Under the pieces are notes generated by a model. The model did no database searches and was not told the DNA's origin. It saw only the letters and a program-made list of their open reading frames with translations. Positions 29,752 through 38,107 of a DNA stretch of 64,000 nt are shown here, piece by piece. This DNA is from Rubrobacter taiwanensis (lineage in GTDB: Bacteria > Actinomycetota > Rubrobacteria > Rubrobacterales > Rubrobacteraceae). The stretch spans positions 1-64,000 of the forward strand of contig NZ_SKBU01000023.1 in assembly GCF_004337705.1 (NCBI RefSeq). The letters run 5' to 3'. How positions within the stretch are numbered: the stretch's first letter is position 1; the number at the start of each line of letters is the position of its first letter. A program made the position numbers and the translations under genes.

Positions 29752-31640
29752 TCATCCTCTGCCGGCTGCGGCCGCACCGGGGCAGGTCCCGGGAAGCCGC
29801 CGGGACCGAACGGCGAGCCGTCCTCGAAGACGCTCTGCTCGCCCTGGGTCCGGGAGGAACCACTCTGATCCGGCGCCCCCGCCTGAGAACCGCCGGAGTC
29901 CGGCCGCTGCTGCTCACCGGGAGGCTGACCCGGCGGCTCATCTTGCTGCGCGGGCTGAGAGCCTCCGGTGTCCGGCCGTTGCTCCTGCGGCTGCACGGGC
30001 CGCACCCGGTAGTACACGGTCGTCTCGCCGCCCGAGGCTCCACCGGCCGCCCCCGGGGCTGCGGCTGCAGGCGGGCCGGAGCTGATGGTGACGTCCACGG
30101 CCGTCCCCGGCTCCACCGCGCTCCCCGGCGCCGGAGACTGAGCGATAACGGTTCCCTGCGGCGCGGCGGCGCTCGGAGCGTAGGACTCGCTCCCGAAGCT
30201 CAGGCCGGCCGCCTCCAGCGCGCTTACGGCCTGCGAGAGGGACATACCGGCCAGGTCGGGCACCCTCACCTCCGGCTCTCCGGTGCTCACGAAGATGGTT
30301 ACGGGAGATCCGAACGCGGCCATCTCCCCGGCCTCCGGCTCCTGCCGGATCACGTCCCCCTCCGCCACCGAGCCGCTCTCCCCGGTCTCGACCCGGACCT
30401 CAAGCCCGGCCTCCTCCAGCACCCGGCGGGCGGCCTCCTCAGGCTCCCCCGCCACATCCGGAACCTCCACCATCCCGGAGCTGAGGACGACCGAGATCTC
30501 CCCTCCCGGCTCTAGCGGCGATCCGGGGCCGGGGCGCTGCTCCAGGATGGTGTTCCCGGGCTCGGGAACGTCCCTGGTGGCCTCCACAACGAGCTCGTAG
30601 TCCCCGCCGAGCGCTTGCCGCGCCTCCTGCAGCGTCTGCCCCCGCAGGTCCGGCACCGCCCTGGCATCCGCGCTCTGAGCCGGCTGCAGGAGGCTCCAGC
30701 CGACCGCGCCCGCGAATGAGAGGAGGAAGAGCCCCGCGAAGGCCACAACCCAGAGACCGGTCCTCCGGCGCCGCCCCGGACGCCCGCCCGCCGCCGGAGC
30801 CATGATCCGGGTCGCCTCCCCGGAGAGTCCGCTCAGGAAGAGCTCCAGATCCCGGATGAGCGCGGCCGCGCTCGGGTAACGCTCCTCCGGGTCCTTGGCC
30901 AGCAGCCGCCGTACGATGGCGTCCAGCTCCGGCGGGATGGCCGGGTTCACCTCTCGCGGCGGACGCGGCGGCTCGCTGGCGTGCTTGACGGCCAGAGCTA
31001 CGGGCGTCTCGGCCTCGAAGGGCACCCTCCCGGTGAGCATCTCGTAGAGCACGACGCCCAAAGAGTAGAGGTCGCTCCGCAGGGTGGCCCCCTCGCCGCG
31101 AGCCTGCTCGGGCGAGATGTAATGGGCCGTGCCCAGGATCATGCCCGTCGCCGTCGCCCGGGCCGCAGACGCGGCCCGGGCTATGCCGAAGTCCCCCACC
31201 TTCACGTCGCCGGATTCGGTGATGAGTATGTTGTGCGGCTTGACGTCCCGGTGCACTATCCCCCGCCGGTGCGCAGCCTCGAGCGCGCCGGCGATCTGGA
31301 TCGCCGCCTCGGCTGCCGCAGAAGGCGGCAGGGCCCCATCCCGCCGGATACGGTCCTTGAGCGTACCGCCGGGCACGTACTCCATGGCTATGTAGTACGT
31401 GCCGCCGGACTCTCCCCGGTCGTAGATAGAGACGATGCTGGGATGCGAGAGCGCAGCCGCACTCCGGGCCTCGTACCTGAACCTCTCCACGAACTCCTCG
31501 TCCTCGGCGAGGTGCCCGCGCAATACCTTGAGGGCGACGTTGCGTCCCAGTACCTCGTCGTGTGCCAGATAGACCTCGGACATGCCCCCGCTGCCGAGGC
31601 GCCGGATGGTGCGGTAGCGGTTGTCTGTGAGCTGCTCCAT
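29748..31640 (-). CDS. PASTA-domain Ser/Thr protein kinase (PknB-like)
   Basis: A 630-residue membrane kinase. Kinase domain residues 9-270: GSGGMSEVYLAHD, VALKVL Lys, HRDVKPHNIL, DFG and GTAHYISPEQ. A transmembrane helix lies near residues 301-321 (GLWVVAFAGLFLLSFAGAVGW). Outside are three PASTA repeats (VPDLRGQTLQEARQAL, VPDVAGEPEEAARRVLEEAG, VPDLAGMSLSQAVSALEAAG), which in related kinases bind muropeptides, then a Pro/Gln/Gly-rich tail of about 90 residues. It likely controls growth or cell-wall synthesis. It is not in the usual division operon with pbpA/rodA. TAGAAC lies six bases upstream of the ATG, so a leaderless message is possible. Confidence 0.92.
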   Translation of the reverse strand: MEQLTDNRYRTIRRLGSGGMSEVYLAHDEVLGRNVALKVLRGHLAEDEEFVERFRYEARSAAALSHPSIVSIYDRGESGGTYYIAMEYVPGGTLKDRIRRDGALPPSAAAEAAIQIAGALEAAHRRGIVHRDVKPHNILITESGDVKVGDFGIARAASAARATATGMILGTAHYISPEQARGEGATLRSDLYSLGVVLYEMLTGRVPFEAETPVALAVKHASEPPRPPREVNPAIPPELDAIVRRLLAKDPEERYPSAAALIRDLELFLSGLSGEATRIMAPAAGGRPGRRRRTGLWVVAFAGLFLLSFAGAVGWSLLQPAQSADARAVPDLRGQTLQEARQALGGDYELVVEATRDVPEPGNTILEQRPGPGSPLEPGGEISVVLSSGMVEVPDVAGEPEEAARRVLEEAGLEVRVETGESGSVAEGDVIRQEPEAGEMAAFGSPVTIFVSTGEPEVRVPDLAGMSLSQAVSALEAAGLSFGSESYAPSAAAPQGTVIAQSPAPGSAVEPGTAVDVTISSGPPAAAAPGAAGGASGGETTVYYRVRPVQPQEQRPDTGGSQPAQQDEPPGQPPGEQQRPDSGGSQAGAPDQSGSSRTQGEQSVFEDGSPFGPGGFPGPAPVRPQPAEDD

Positions 31641-31646
31641 AACGGG

Positions 31647-31652
31647 GTTCTA
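31647..31652 (-). promoter_or_regulatory. -10-like TAGAAC just upstream of the kinase start
   Basis: On the minus strand TAGAAC ends six bases before ATG 31640. There is no ribosome site between, which fits a leaderless transcript. The -35 is not clear. Confidence 0.3.
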
Positions 31653-31686
31653 CCCGACGGGGCTCTCCGCTACACGGGCAGACCAC

Positions 31687-34600
31687 CTAGAGGTTATCAC
31701 GGGCGAGGGAGAGGCGCAGCGTCAGGACCTCGAACGGGCGCACGGAGACTCTTATCGTGTCTCCCTCCACAGCCACTTCTTCCTCCAGCTCCTCCAGCAG
31801 GTTCGTCTGGAGCGCTCTCTCGAGCGGCCGGGCAAACCTCAGGACGGCCGTTCCCCGCGCACCGTGCGGCTCGTAGAGGCGCAGGATGACGTCCTCCCCG
31901 TCCTCGGCCCGCTTGAGGCCCCCGAGCGCGAGCTCCAGTCCCTCGTTCCGCACCAGACCGGACTCCACCGGCACGCTCCCTGAACCGGGCTCGAGAACAA
32001 CGGCGAAGAGCGGGCTGTTCAGGCCGAACGCCTCGCGCGCCACGCCCGCCGTCCAGTCCCCCGCGTGCGGCAGGAGGCTGTAGGTAAAGCGGTGCTCGCC
32101 CTCATCTGCGGTCGGGTCCGGGTGAACCGGGCTCCGGAGCAGGCTGATGCCGAGCACGTTGTCCCGGGCGCTGTGGCCGTATTTCCCGTCGTTCAGCAGC
32201 GCGGCCCCGTACCCGGTCTCGGAGAGGTCGGCGAAGCGGTGGGCGCTGACCTCGAAGCGTGCGGCGTCCCAGGAGGTGTTCCGATGGGTCGGACGGCGCA
32301 CCGCGCCGTACATCGTCTCGAAGGTCGCCTCGTGCGAGCGCACGGCCAGCGGGAAGAGCGCCCGCAGGAGCACCTGCCGCTCGCGCCAGTCTACGCGAGT
32401 CTCGATATCCAGCCGCCGGGAGCCGGCCCGGAGCCGGTAGGTCTGCTCGATACGCGAGCTGCGCCAGCGGCGCGTAGTGCGCACCGCCGCCTCGAGCGGC
32501 CCGGATTCTGTAACCCGGACCTCCTCCATCCCGCCGACCTCTTCGCATTCGAGCTCGTAACGCTCTTCTATGTCCCAGGCGTCCCACTCCCGGGGCTTGT
32601 CGGTGCAGGCCAGAAGGAGGTTCCCGCGACCGTCCAGCACCTCACGCTCCGCAACCTGGTCGTAGAGGCTATGCAGCGCTCCGTCGTGCCCGATCTCGGC
32701 CCGGATCTCCCCGTTCTCCAGCACGGCCCCGCCCCCGGATTCCCGGACGCGGACACCGGCCCCGGGCATCCTCTCAGCACCCCGCCGCACGAAGAGCGCC
32801 ACCCAGCCGAGCCCCGGCACCTCGCGCCCCGGGTCGTGCACGAGCAGACCGTCGCGCGTCTTCTGAACGGGCAGCGGCTCTCCCCGCGCGTCCACCAGTT
32901 CACCCCCTTCCAGCTCCGGCAGCACCGCGGAGAGCGGACGGGGATGCAGAGCGGCGTTCGCCACGAGCAACACGCCATCCGCCTCCTGAGGCTCCTCCAC
33001 CCGCTCCGCGAGGTGCCGCAGGGCCGCGTCCCGGATGCGGGTGGCGCTCTCGACCGCCCCGGCGAGCTGGCGGTGGGCCTCCTCATACACCTCGCGGATG
33101 GAGGAGCCGGGAAGGATGTCGTGGAACTGGTTCAAAAGCAGCGTCTTCCAGACTCCTTCCAGCTCCTCCCGGGGATACTCGAAGCCGCAGAACCCCGCGA
33201 TGAGGGCGAACGCTTCGGCCTCCAGCAGCCGGTGCTCGGCCTCCCGGTTCAGCTTCTTCACCCGGCCCTGCGAGGTGAGCGTGCCCCGGTGCAGCTCCAG
33301 ATACAGCTCCCCGACCCACTTCGGCAGCCCGGCGCGCGGCAGGCTCTCGAAGAAGTCCTCCACGCGCACGGAGCGCAGGCGCGGCAGGGCCGGGAAGTCC
33401 CGCAGCCGCTCGTAGTTCTCCAGCATCTTCTGGCTCGGACCGCCGCCCCCGTCGCCCCAGCCGAAGGTGAACAGGCTCTCCGGGTGGTACCGCTTGCCCG
33501 TGTAGTTGCGCCACGTCCCCAGCAGGTCGGACGGCGCGACGTTGCCGTTGTAGTCCGAACCGGGGTTCTCCATTGTGTGGGCCGTGATGGTGCTCCCGTC
33601 TATCCCCTCCCAGACGAAGAGGTTGTGCGGGAAGCGGTTGGCCTCGTTCCACTTGAGCTTGCAGGTGAAGAACCCGCTCAGGCCCGCCCCGCGCAGGAGC
33701 TGCGGGATGCCCGGCGAGAATCCGAACGCGTCCGGCAGCCAGGCGACTTTGCAGCGACGCCCGAACTTCTCCTCGAAGTACCGCTGGCCGTAGAGAAGCT
33801 GGCGGACGAAGGCTTCTCCTCCGGGCATCTGGCAGTCCGGCTCCGTCCACGAGCCGCCGACCGGCTCCCAGCGCCCCTCCGCAACGCGCCGCCGGATGCG
33901 CTCGAAGAGCTCCGGGTGCTCCTCCTCGACCCAGGCATAGAGCCGGGCCGAGGACTGGTTGAAGGTGAACTCCCCGTACTCCTCCATCAGGCGCAGCACG
34001 CTGGAGAAGGTGCGCCGCGCCTTGCGCCGGGTCTCCTGCAGGGGCCAGAGCCAGGCCAGATCTATGTGCGCATGCCCGCTCAGCGCCAGCCGCCCGGCCG
34101 GCGGGTACTCTTCCCGGAGCTCCTCCAGCCTCCGGGCCACTTCCGCGCGGGCGGCCCGGACGGCCGCCCGCGCCCGTTCGGAGAGCGGTTCGAGATCCCC
34201 AATCCCGGGCGGCAGGCTCCAGAGCTCGAGCCCCTCCTGCTCCACGTCCAGAGCCTCGTCCTCGAAGACCGGCGGCAGGCTCCAGAAGGCGCGGCCCATG
34301 GTGTTCTTGTACCGCTCCCGGTAACGGGCGAGCGCGATATCGGTGCGGGAGGGCCAGTCCGGCGCCAGCTGCCGGAAAGCGGCCTCCACCGCATCCAGCA
34401 GAAGCGGCACGGCCTCGTGGTCTCCGAGGTAGCGGCAGGCCTCCACGATGACGGAGAGATCCCGCTCCAACGCCCGCACCCCTACCTCGGGCACGACGAG
34501 GTGCGCGCGGGTGAGCCTGGGTTCGGCCACGTGCGAGCCGAAGAGCCCCTTGGGGACGACCTCGGCCTCTATCTCCACGCGCTCGCCGCCCGCGGCGGAG

Positions 34601-34923
34601 TCCGCAACGGGGAAGCGCCGGTGGAAGGGGTCCAATCCGCCCTCCACGCCGTTCGAGAGCCGCACGAACCCCTCGCCCCCGAGCCAGAGGTCGAGCTCCA
34701 CCGGCTCTCCCCTCCACTCCGCGGGCACCGCCGCACTCGCCGAGAAGGATACCGGCACCTCCACGGCCGGCCAGCGATCCCCGAGCTCCAGCTTGCGCAC
34801 CTCGCCGTCTGGAGCGGTGAACCGCCAGTAGCGAATGGGCAGCTCGCGCGCGTTGCGCCAGGTGCGCAGCTCGTCCAGACGGCGGGCGTAGTACTGCAGA
34901 CGGCGGGCGTCTCGATCCGGCAT
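31687..34923 (-). CDS. GH38 alpha-mannosidase
   Basis: A 1078-residue glycoside hydrolase family 38 enzyme, about the usual size for bacterial members. An N-terminal beta domain (to about 250) precedes the catalytic barrel: ALSGHAHIDLAWLWPLQETRRK (zinc His and Asp), EPVGGSWTEPDCQMPGGE and VAWLPDAFGFSPGIPQLLRG, whose Asp is the expected nucleophile. The C-terminal half is beta-sandwich rich. There is no signal peptide, so it should act in the cytoplasm on imported manno-oligosaccharides or glycan fragments. It starts at ATG 34923 with AAAGGAGTT before it. A terminator at 34965-35000 separates it from the IclR/DUF72 unit. Confidence 0.92.
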   Translation of the reverse strand: MPDRDARRLQYYARRLDELRTWRNARELPIRYWRFTAPDGEVRKLELGDRWPAVEVPVSFSASAAVPAEWRGEPVELDLWLGGEGFVRLSNGVEGGLDPFHRRFPVADSAAGGERVEIEAEVVPKGLFGSHVAEPRLTRAHLVVPEVGVRALERDLSVIVEACRYLGDHEAVPLLLDAVEAAFRQLAPDWPSRTDIALARYRERYKNTMGRAFWSLPPVFEDEALDVEQEGLELWSLPPGIGDLEPLSERARAAVRAARAEVARRLEELREEYPPAGRLALSGHAHIDLAWLWPLQETRRKARRTFSSVLRLMEEYGEFTFNQSSARLYAWVEEEHPELFERIRRRVAEGRWEPVGGSWTEPDCQMPGGEAFVRQLLYGQRYFEEKFGRRCKVAWLPDAFGFSPGIPQLLRGAGLSGFFTCKLKWNEANRFPHNLFVWEGIDGSTITAHTMENPGSDYNGNVAPSDLLGTWRNYTGKRYHPESLFTFGWGDGGGGPSQKMLENYERLRDFPALPRLRSVRVEDFFESLPRAGLPKWVGELYLELHRGTLTSQGRVKKLNREAEHRLLEAEAFALIAGFCGFEYPREELEGVWKTLLLNQFHDILPGSSIREVYEEAHRQLAGAVESATRIRDAALRHLAERVEEPQEADGVLLVANAALHPRPLSAVLPELEGGELVDARGEPLPVQKTRDGLLVHDPGREVPGLGWVALFVRRGAERMPGAGVRVRESGGGAVLENGEIRAEIGHDGALHSLYDQVAEREVLDGRGNLLLACTDKPREWDAWDIEERYELECEEVGGMEEVRVTESGPLEAAVRTTRRWRSSRIEQTYRLRAGSRRLDIETRVDWRERQVLLRALFPLAVRSHEATFETMYGAVRRPTHRNTSWDAARFEVSAHRFADLSETGYGAALLNDGKYGHSARDNVLGISLLRSPVHPDPTADEGEHRFTYSLLPHAGDWTAGVAREAFGLNSPLFAVVLEPGSGSVPVESGLVRNEGLELALGGLKRAEDGEDVILRLYEPHGARGTAVLRFARPLERALQTNLLEELEEEVAVEGDTIRVSVRPFEVLTLRLSLARDNL

Positions 34924-34964
34924 GTAACTCCTTTCGGGCGTGAGATCCGGCAGAGACTCCGGGT

Positions 34965-35000
34965 TAAAGATAAAACGCCGGCGGGCTTCAATCCACCGGC
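34965..35000 (-). terminator. Rho-independent terminator after the DUF72 gene
   Basis: On the minus strand an 8-bp stem, GCCGGTGG / CCGCCGGC (34977-34984 with 34993-35000, one G-T pair), is followed by GTTTTATCTTTA (34965-34976). It begins five bases past the DUF72 stop and isolates the IclR/DUF72 transcript from the mannosidase gene. Confidence 0.75.
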
Positions 35001-35004
35001 AGGG

Positions 35005-35814
35005 TCAGCCGCCCCTCATCCCCAGAAACCGCTCTATGGTGCTCGGGCTGTGGTTCTCGTAGTGGTTGTTCGCGTAAGCGAAGACCGTCCGGCCCTCCTC
35101 CAGGAAGCGGTCCACCCGCTCCGACCACCACCGGAGGTCCTGCGAGCGGTCGCGCTTGGGGTGCGTGTGTCCCTCCGGGAACTCCCGGCGGTCGCCGAGC
35201 CAGCGGATGTAGACGAAGTCCGCTGTGGCGAGCTCCTGGCGCGGCATGCCGGGGCTGTCCACGAGCACGAGCGCTGCCCCGAGCTCGCCGAGGAGCTCCG
35301 GCAGCCCGGACTTCAGCCAGCTCCGGTGCCGGACCTCGACGGCGTACCGGAACCCTCGCGGCAGTCCGCGCAGGAAATCCTCCAGCCGCCCGATGTTATC
35401 CGCCCGGAAGCCCGGGGGTAGCTGCACGAGCAGCGGTCCGAGTTTGTCTTCCAGCCCGGCCATGGTGCTCACGAAGGCGCGGGCGGGATCGCCTGCGTCC
35501 TGCAGCTCGCGCTCGTGTGTGACTTCGCGCGGGAACTTGGCCGCAAAGAGAAACCCCCGCGGCACGGTAGCGCGCCAGCGCTCGACCGTCGAACGCCGGG
35601 GTGTGCCGTAGAACGTGGAATCTATCTCGACCGTGGCGAAGTGTCTTGCGTACTCCGCCAGCCGCCCTACGGGCGGCGTGCCCGGAGGATAGAGCGTGCC
35701 CTCCCAGTCGGCGTACGACCAGCCGGATGTGCCCAGGTACAGCCCCTTCTCCGGCGGCTCCACCGTCTCCGTCGTCTCGCCCTCGAACAGGCGTTCCTGC
35801 CCGGAGCCCCTCAT
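35005..35814 (-). CDS. DUF72 family protein (YecE-like TIM barrel)
   Basis: A 269-residue protein of the DUF72/YecE family, predicted TIM barrel with unknown reaction. Typical landmarks are LYLGTSGWSYADWEGTLYPPG, FATVEIDSTFYGTPRRSTVERW, FLFAAKFPREVTHE, GPLLVQLPPGF, YAVEVRHRSWL and FAYANNHYENHSPSTIERF. ATG 35814 lies one base after the stop of the IclR gene with GGGGTGAG before it; a start at 35835 inside the regulator is possible. It is cotranscribed with the IclR regulator and ends at a clear terminator. No function can be assigned beyond the family. Confidence 0.87.
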   Translation of the reverse strand: MRGSGQERLFEGETTETVEPPEKGLYLGTSGWSYADWEGTLYPPGTPPVGRLAEYARHFATVEIDSTFYGTPRRSTVERWRATVPRGFLFAAKFPREVTHERELQDAGDPARAFVSTMAGLEDKLGPLLVQLPPGFRADNIGRLEDFLRGLPRGFRYAVEVRHRSWLKSGLPELLGELGAALVLVDSPGMPRQELATADFVYIRWLGDRREFPEGHTHPKRDRSQDLRWWSERVDRFLEEGRTVFAYANNHYENHSPSTIERFLGMRGG

Positions 35815-35815
35815 C

Positions 35816-36637
35816 TCACCCCGGTCCGGGATCATCCCCGCCTCCGGAGGCGGCCTCCGGCGAGACGTCGAGGCTCGCGGAGAAGCTCTCCGCTATGCGC
35901 CGGATGTGGGGGATGAGCTCCCGGATACGCTCCTCATCCAGCCGCCCGGCCGGACCCGAGATGCTCATCGCAGCCAGAACCTTGCCGTCCGGAGCGAAGA
36001 CCGGGGCCGCAAGGCACCGCACCCCCTCCTCCATCTCCTCGGTGTCCAGCGCGTAGCCCTGCTCGCGGATGCACGCGAGCTCCTCCCTGAGCCTGTCCGG
36101 ATCGGTTATGGTGCGGGGCGTGAAGCGCGGCAGCCCACTCCGGCGGATGATGGAGTCCACCGCCTCTTCGGGCTGGTAGGCCAGGAGCACCTTGCCGGTG
36201 CCGGTGCAGTGCGGGGGGACCCGGTTGCCCGGCTCGGTGAACATGCGCACCATGCGGGGCGCCGGAACCTGCTCCATGTAGACGATCGAGTTCTTGTCGA
36301 GAGCGGCGAGGTTTGCAGACTCCCCGCTGATCTCCATAAGCTCCCTTAGGAACGGGCGGGCCAGCACGCCCAGCCGCTCCCTGACGGCAGAGGCCAGGGT
36401 GAGCGCCCTGGGACCCAGAACGTACTTGCGGGTTGCGGGGTTCTGGCGGGCGTAACCGCGCGCGGTGAGCGTGGAGAGCAGCCGGTGCACCGTCCCGCCG
36501 GCGAGCCCGACCTCGGAGCCGATCTCGCTCACCCCAAGCTCCCCCCTCCGCCGGCTCAAGAGCTCCAGAATGTCGAGAGCCCGCTCGACCGTTTGAACTC
36601 CGTTGCCGGAGCCTGCCGCAGTACTCCCTCTACCCAA
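35816..36637 (-). CDS. IclR-family transcriptional regulator
   Basis: A 273-residue regulator with an N-terminal winged helix (residues 14-75; VERALDILELLSRRRGELGVSEIGSEVGLAGGTVHRLLSTL) and a C-terminal GAF-like effector domain (residues 90-260; HCTGTGKVLLAYQPEE, GYALDTEEMEEGVRCLAAPVF). The start is TTG 36637. IclR proteins often control sugar acid and aromatic catabolism; here it is flanked by mannosidase and beta-glycosidase genes, so it probably governs some of them. The effector is unknown. A stem at 36709-36723 between it and the GH1 gene may separate their transcripts. Confidence 0.87.
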   Translation of the reverse strand: MGRGSTAAGSGNGVQTVERALDILELLSRRRGELGVSEIGSEVGLAGGTVHRLLSTLTARGYARQNPATRKYVLGPRALTLASAVRERLGVLARPFLRELMEISGESANLAALDKNSIVYMEQVPAPRMVRMFTEPGNRVPPHCTGTGKVLLAYQPEEAVDSIIRRSGLPRFTPRTITDPDRLREELACIREQGYALDTEEMEEGVRCLAAPVFAPDGKVLAAMSISGPAGRLDEERIRELIPHIRRIAESFSASLDVSPEAASGGGDDPGPG

Positions 36638-36708
36638 GGCGCGCTCACTCTCTAAAAGCCGTCTTCCGCAAGACAGAACTTCTGGATTTTAGCACGCTGC
36701 GGGACGTC

Positions 36709-36723
36709 CGCTCCGCCGGAGCG
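36709..36723 (-). terminator. Small GC hairpin at the end of the GH operon
   Basis: CGCTCC-gcc-GGAGCG directly follows the GH1 stop codon (36725). There is no T-run, so it is only a weak terminator candidate. Confidence 0.35.
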
Positions 36724-36724
36724 C

Positions 36725-38107
36725 TTATCGGCCGGCGTCCGGCAGGCCGTTCTTGCGGATGACCTCCCGGTACCAGCGGGCGCTCGCTTTGGGGATGCGC
36801 CTCTGGGTTCCGTAGTCCACGAAGACGATGCCAAAGCGCTTGGAGTACCCTTCGGCCCACTCGAAGTTGTCCAGCAGCGACCAGACCATGTATCCCCGCA
36901 GGTTCACGCCGCGCTCGATGGCCTCGTGCGCCGCCCGGAAGTGAGCGTCGAGGAAGGAGATGCGCTCCACGTCGTCCACACCGCCCTCCGGGTCCACGTA
37001 GTCGTAGACGGCGCATCCGTTCTCGGTAACATAGACGGGCAGGTCTTCCGTGTACTCGTCCTTGAGCCGCACCAGCAGCTCGGTGAGGCCATCCGGCTCC
37101 ACGGGCCAGCCCATCGCGGTGGTCTCGACGCCGGGCGGCAGGACCGTCGCCGCGCCCAGGCCGTGAAAGCGGATGCCGGTGGCGAGATCCGGGGAGTCCC
37201 TGCGGGCGTCCATCACGGTGTGGCGCATGTAGTAGTTTACGCCCAGAAAGTCCACGGGAGCGGAGATCCGCTCCAGATCTCCCTCGCGCACGAACGCGTA
37301 GTCGCTGGCATCGCGATAGTACTCCACCATATCCTCCGGGTAGCTGCCGCGGAAGAGCGGGTCAAGGTAGAGCCGGTTGGCGTTTCCGTCCACGCGCCGG
37401 GCCGCTTCTGTGTCGGCGGGCTCGTCCGAGGCCGCCCGCACGGGCGCGAGGTTGAGCGTGATACCGAACCGGTCGTTCCCGCCCTGCGCGCGCATCGCTT
37501 CCAGCGCGAGCCCGTGCCCGAGCAGGAGGTGGTGCGTCGCGGCGAGGGCTTCTCCGGTGCCCCTCCTCCCCGGCGCATGCATCCCCATACCGTAGCCCAT
37601 CCAGGCCGAGACCCAGGGCTCGTTGAGCGTGATCCAGTACCTCACCGAGCCGGAGAGCGCCTCGTAGACGATGCCCGCGTACTCGGCGAACCGCTCGCTC
37701 GTCTGGCGGCTCGTCCAGCCGCCCCGGTCTTCGAGCGCCTGCGGAAGATCCCAGTGGTAGAGCGTGAGCATCGGCTCTATATCCCTCTCCCTGAGTCCGT
37801 CCACGAGCCTGCGGTAGAAGTCCAGCCCTTTCCGGTTTACCTCTCCGCTGCCCTCCGGCTGGATGCGTGGCCAGGCGACCGAGAAGCGGTAGGCCTTCAG
37901 GCCGAGGGCGGCCATCAGATCCAGATCCTCTTCCAGCCGGTGGTAGTGGTCGCACGCTATATCTCCGGTGTCACCGCGGTAGACCTTGCCGGGGGTATGG
38001 GAGAAGGTGTCCCAGATGGAGGGACCACGCCCGTCTTCGGCGGCCGCACCTTCTATCTGGTAGGCCGCCGTCGCCGTGCCCCACAGGAAACCTTCCGGGA
38101 AGTTCAT
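36725..38107 (-). CDS. GH1 beta-glucosidase/beta-glycosidase
   Basis: A 460-residue family 1 glycosidase, full length. The N-terminus is FPEGFLWGTATAAYQIEGAAAEDGRGPSIWD; the acid/base Glu is in TLNEPWVSAWMGY, the nucleophile Glu in PVYVTENGCAVYD and the sugar-binding Trp/Glu in LLDNFEWAEGYSKRFG. ATG 38107 overlaps the stop of the GH2 gene (ATGA) and has AAAGGAGAG before it; a longer frame to 38260 is rejected. It lacks a signal peptide and would release glucose, galactose or xylose from short imported oligosaccharides. It is the last gene of the GH3/GH2/GH1 group. Confidence 0.94.
   Translation of the reverse strand: MNFPEGFLWGTATAAYQIEGAAAEDGRGPSIWDTFSHTPGKVYRGDTGDIACDHYHRLEEDLDLMAALGLKAYRFSVAWPRIQPEGSGEVNRKGLDFYRRLVDGLRERDIEPMLTLYHWDLPQALEDRGGWTSRQTSERFAEYAGIVYEALSGSVRYWITLNEPWVSAWMGYGMGMHAPGRRGTGEALAATHHLLLGHGLALEAMRAQGGNDRFGITLNLAPVRAASDEPADTEAARRVDGNANRLYLDPLFRGSYPEDMVEYYRDASDYAFVREGDLERISAPVDFLGVNYYMRHTVMDARRDSPDLATGIRFHGLGAATVLPPGVETTAMGWPVEPDGLTELLVRLKDEYTEDLPVYVTENGCAVYDYVDPEGGVDDVERISFLDAHFRAAHEAIERGVNLRGYMVWSLLDNFEWAEGYSKRFGIVFVDYGTQRRIPKASARWYREVIRKNGLPDAGR

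Noticed and set aside
32065-35421. A 1118-codon open frame on the plus strand
   Set aside because: It lies antisense to the GH38 gene (which has clear catalytic motifs); its translation is low-complexity Pro/Arg/Glu/Leu with no domain, the usual mirror frame in high-GC DNA.
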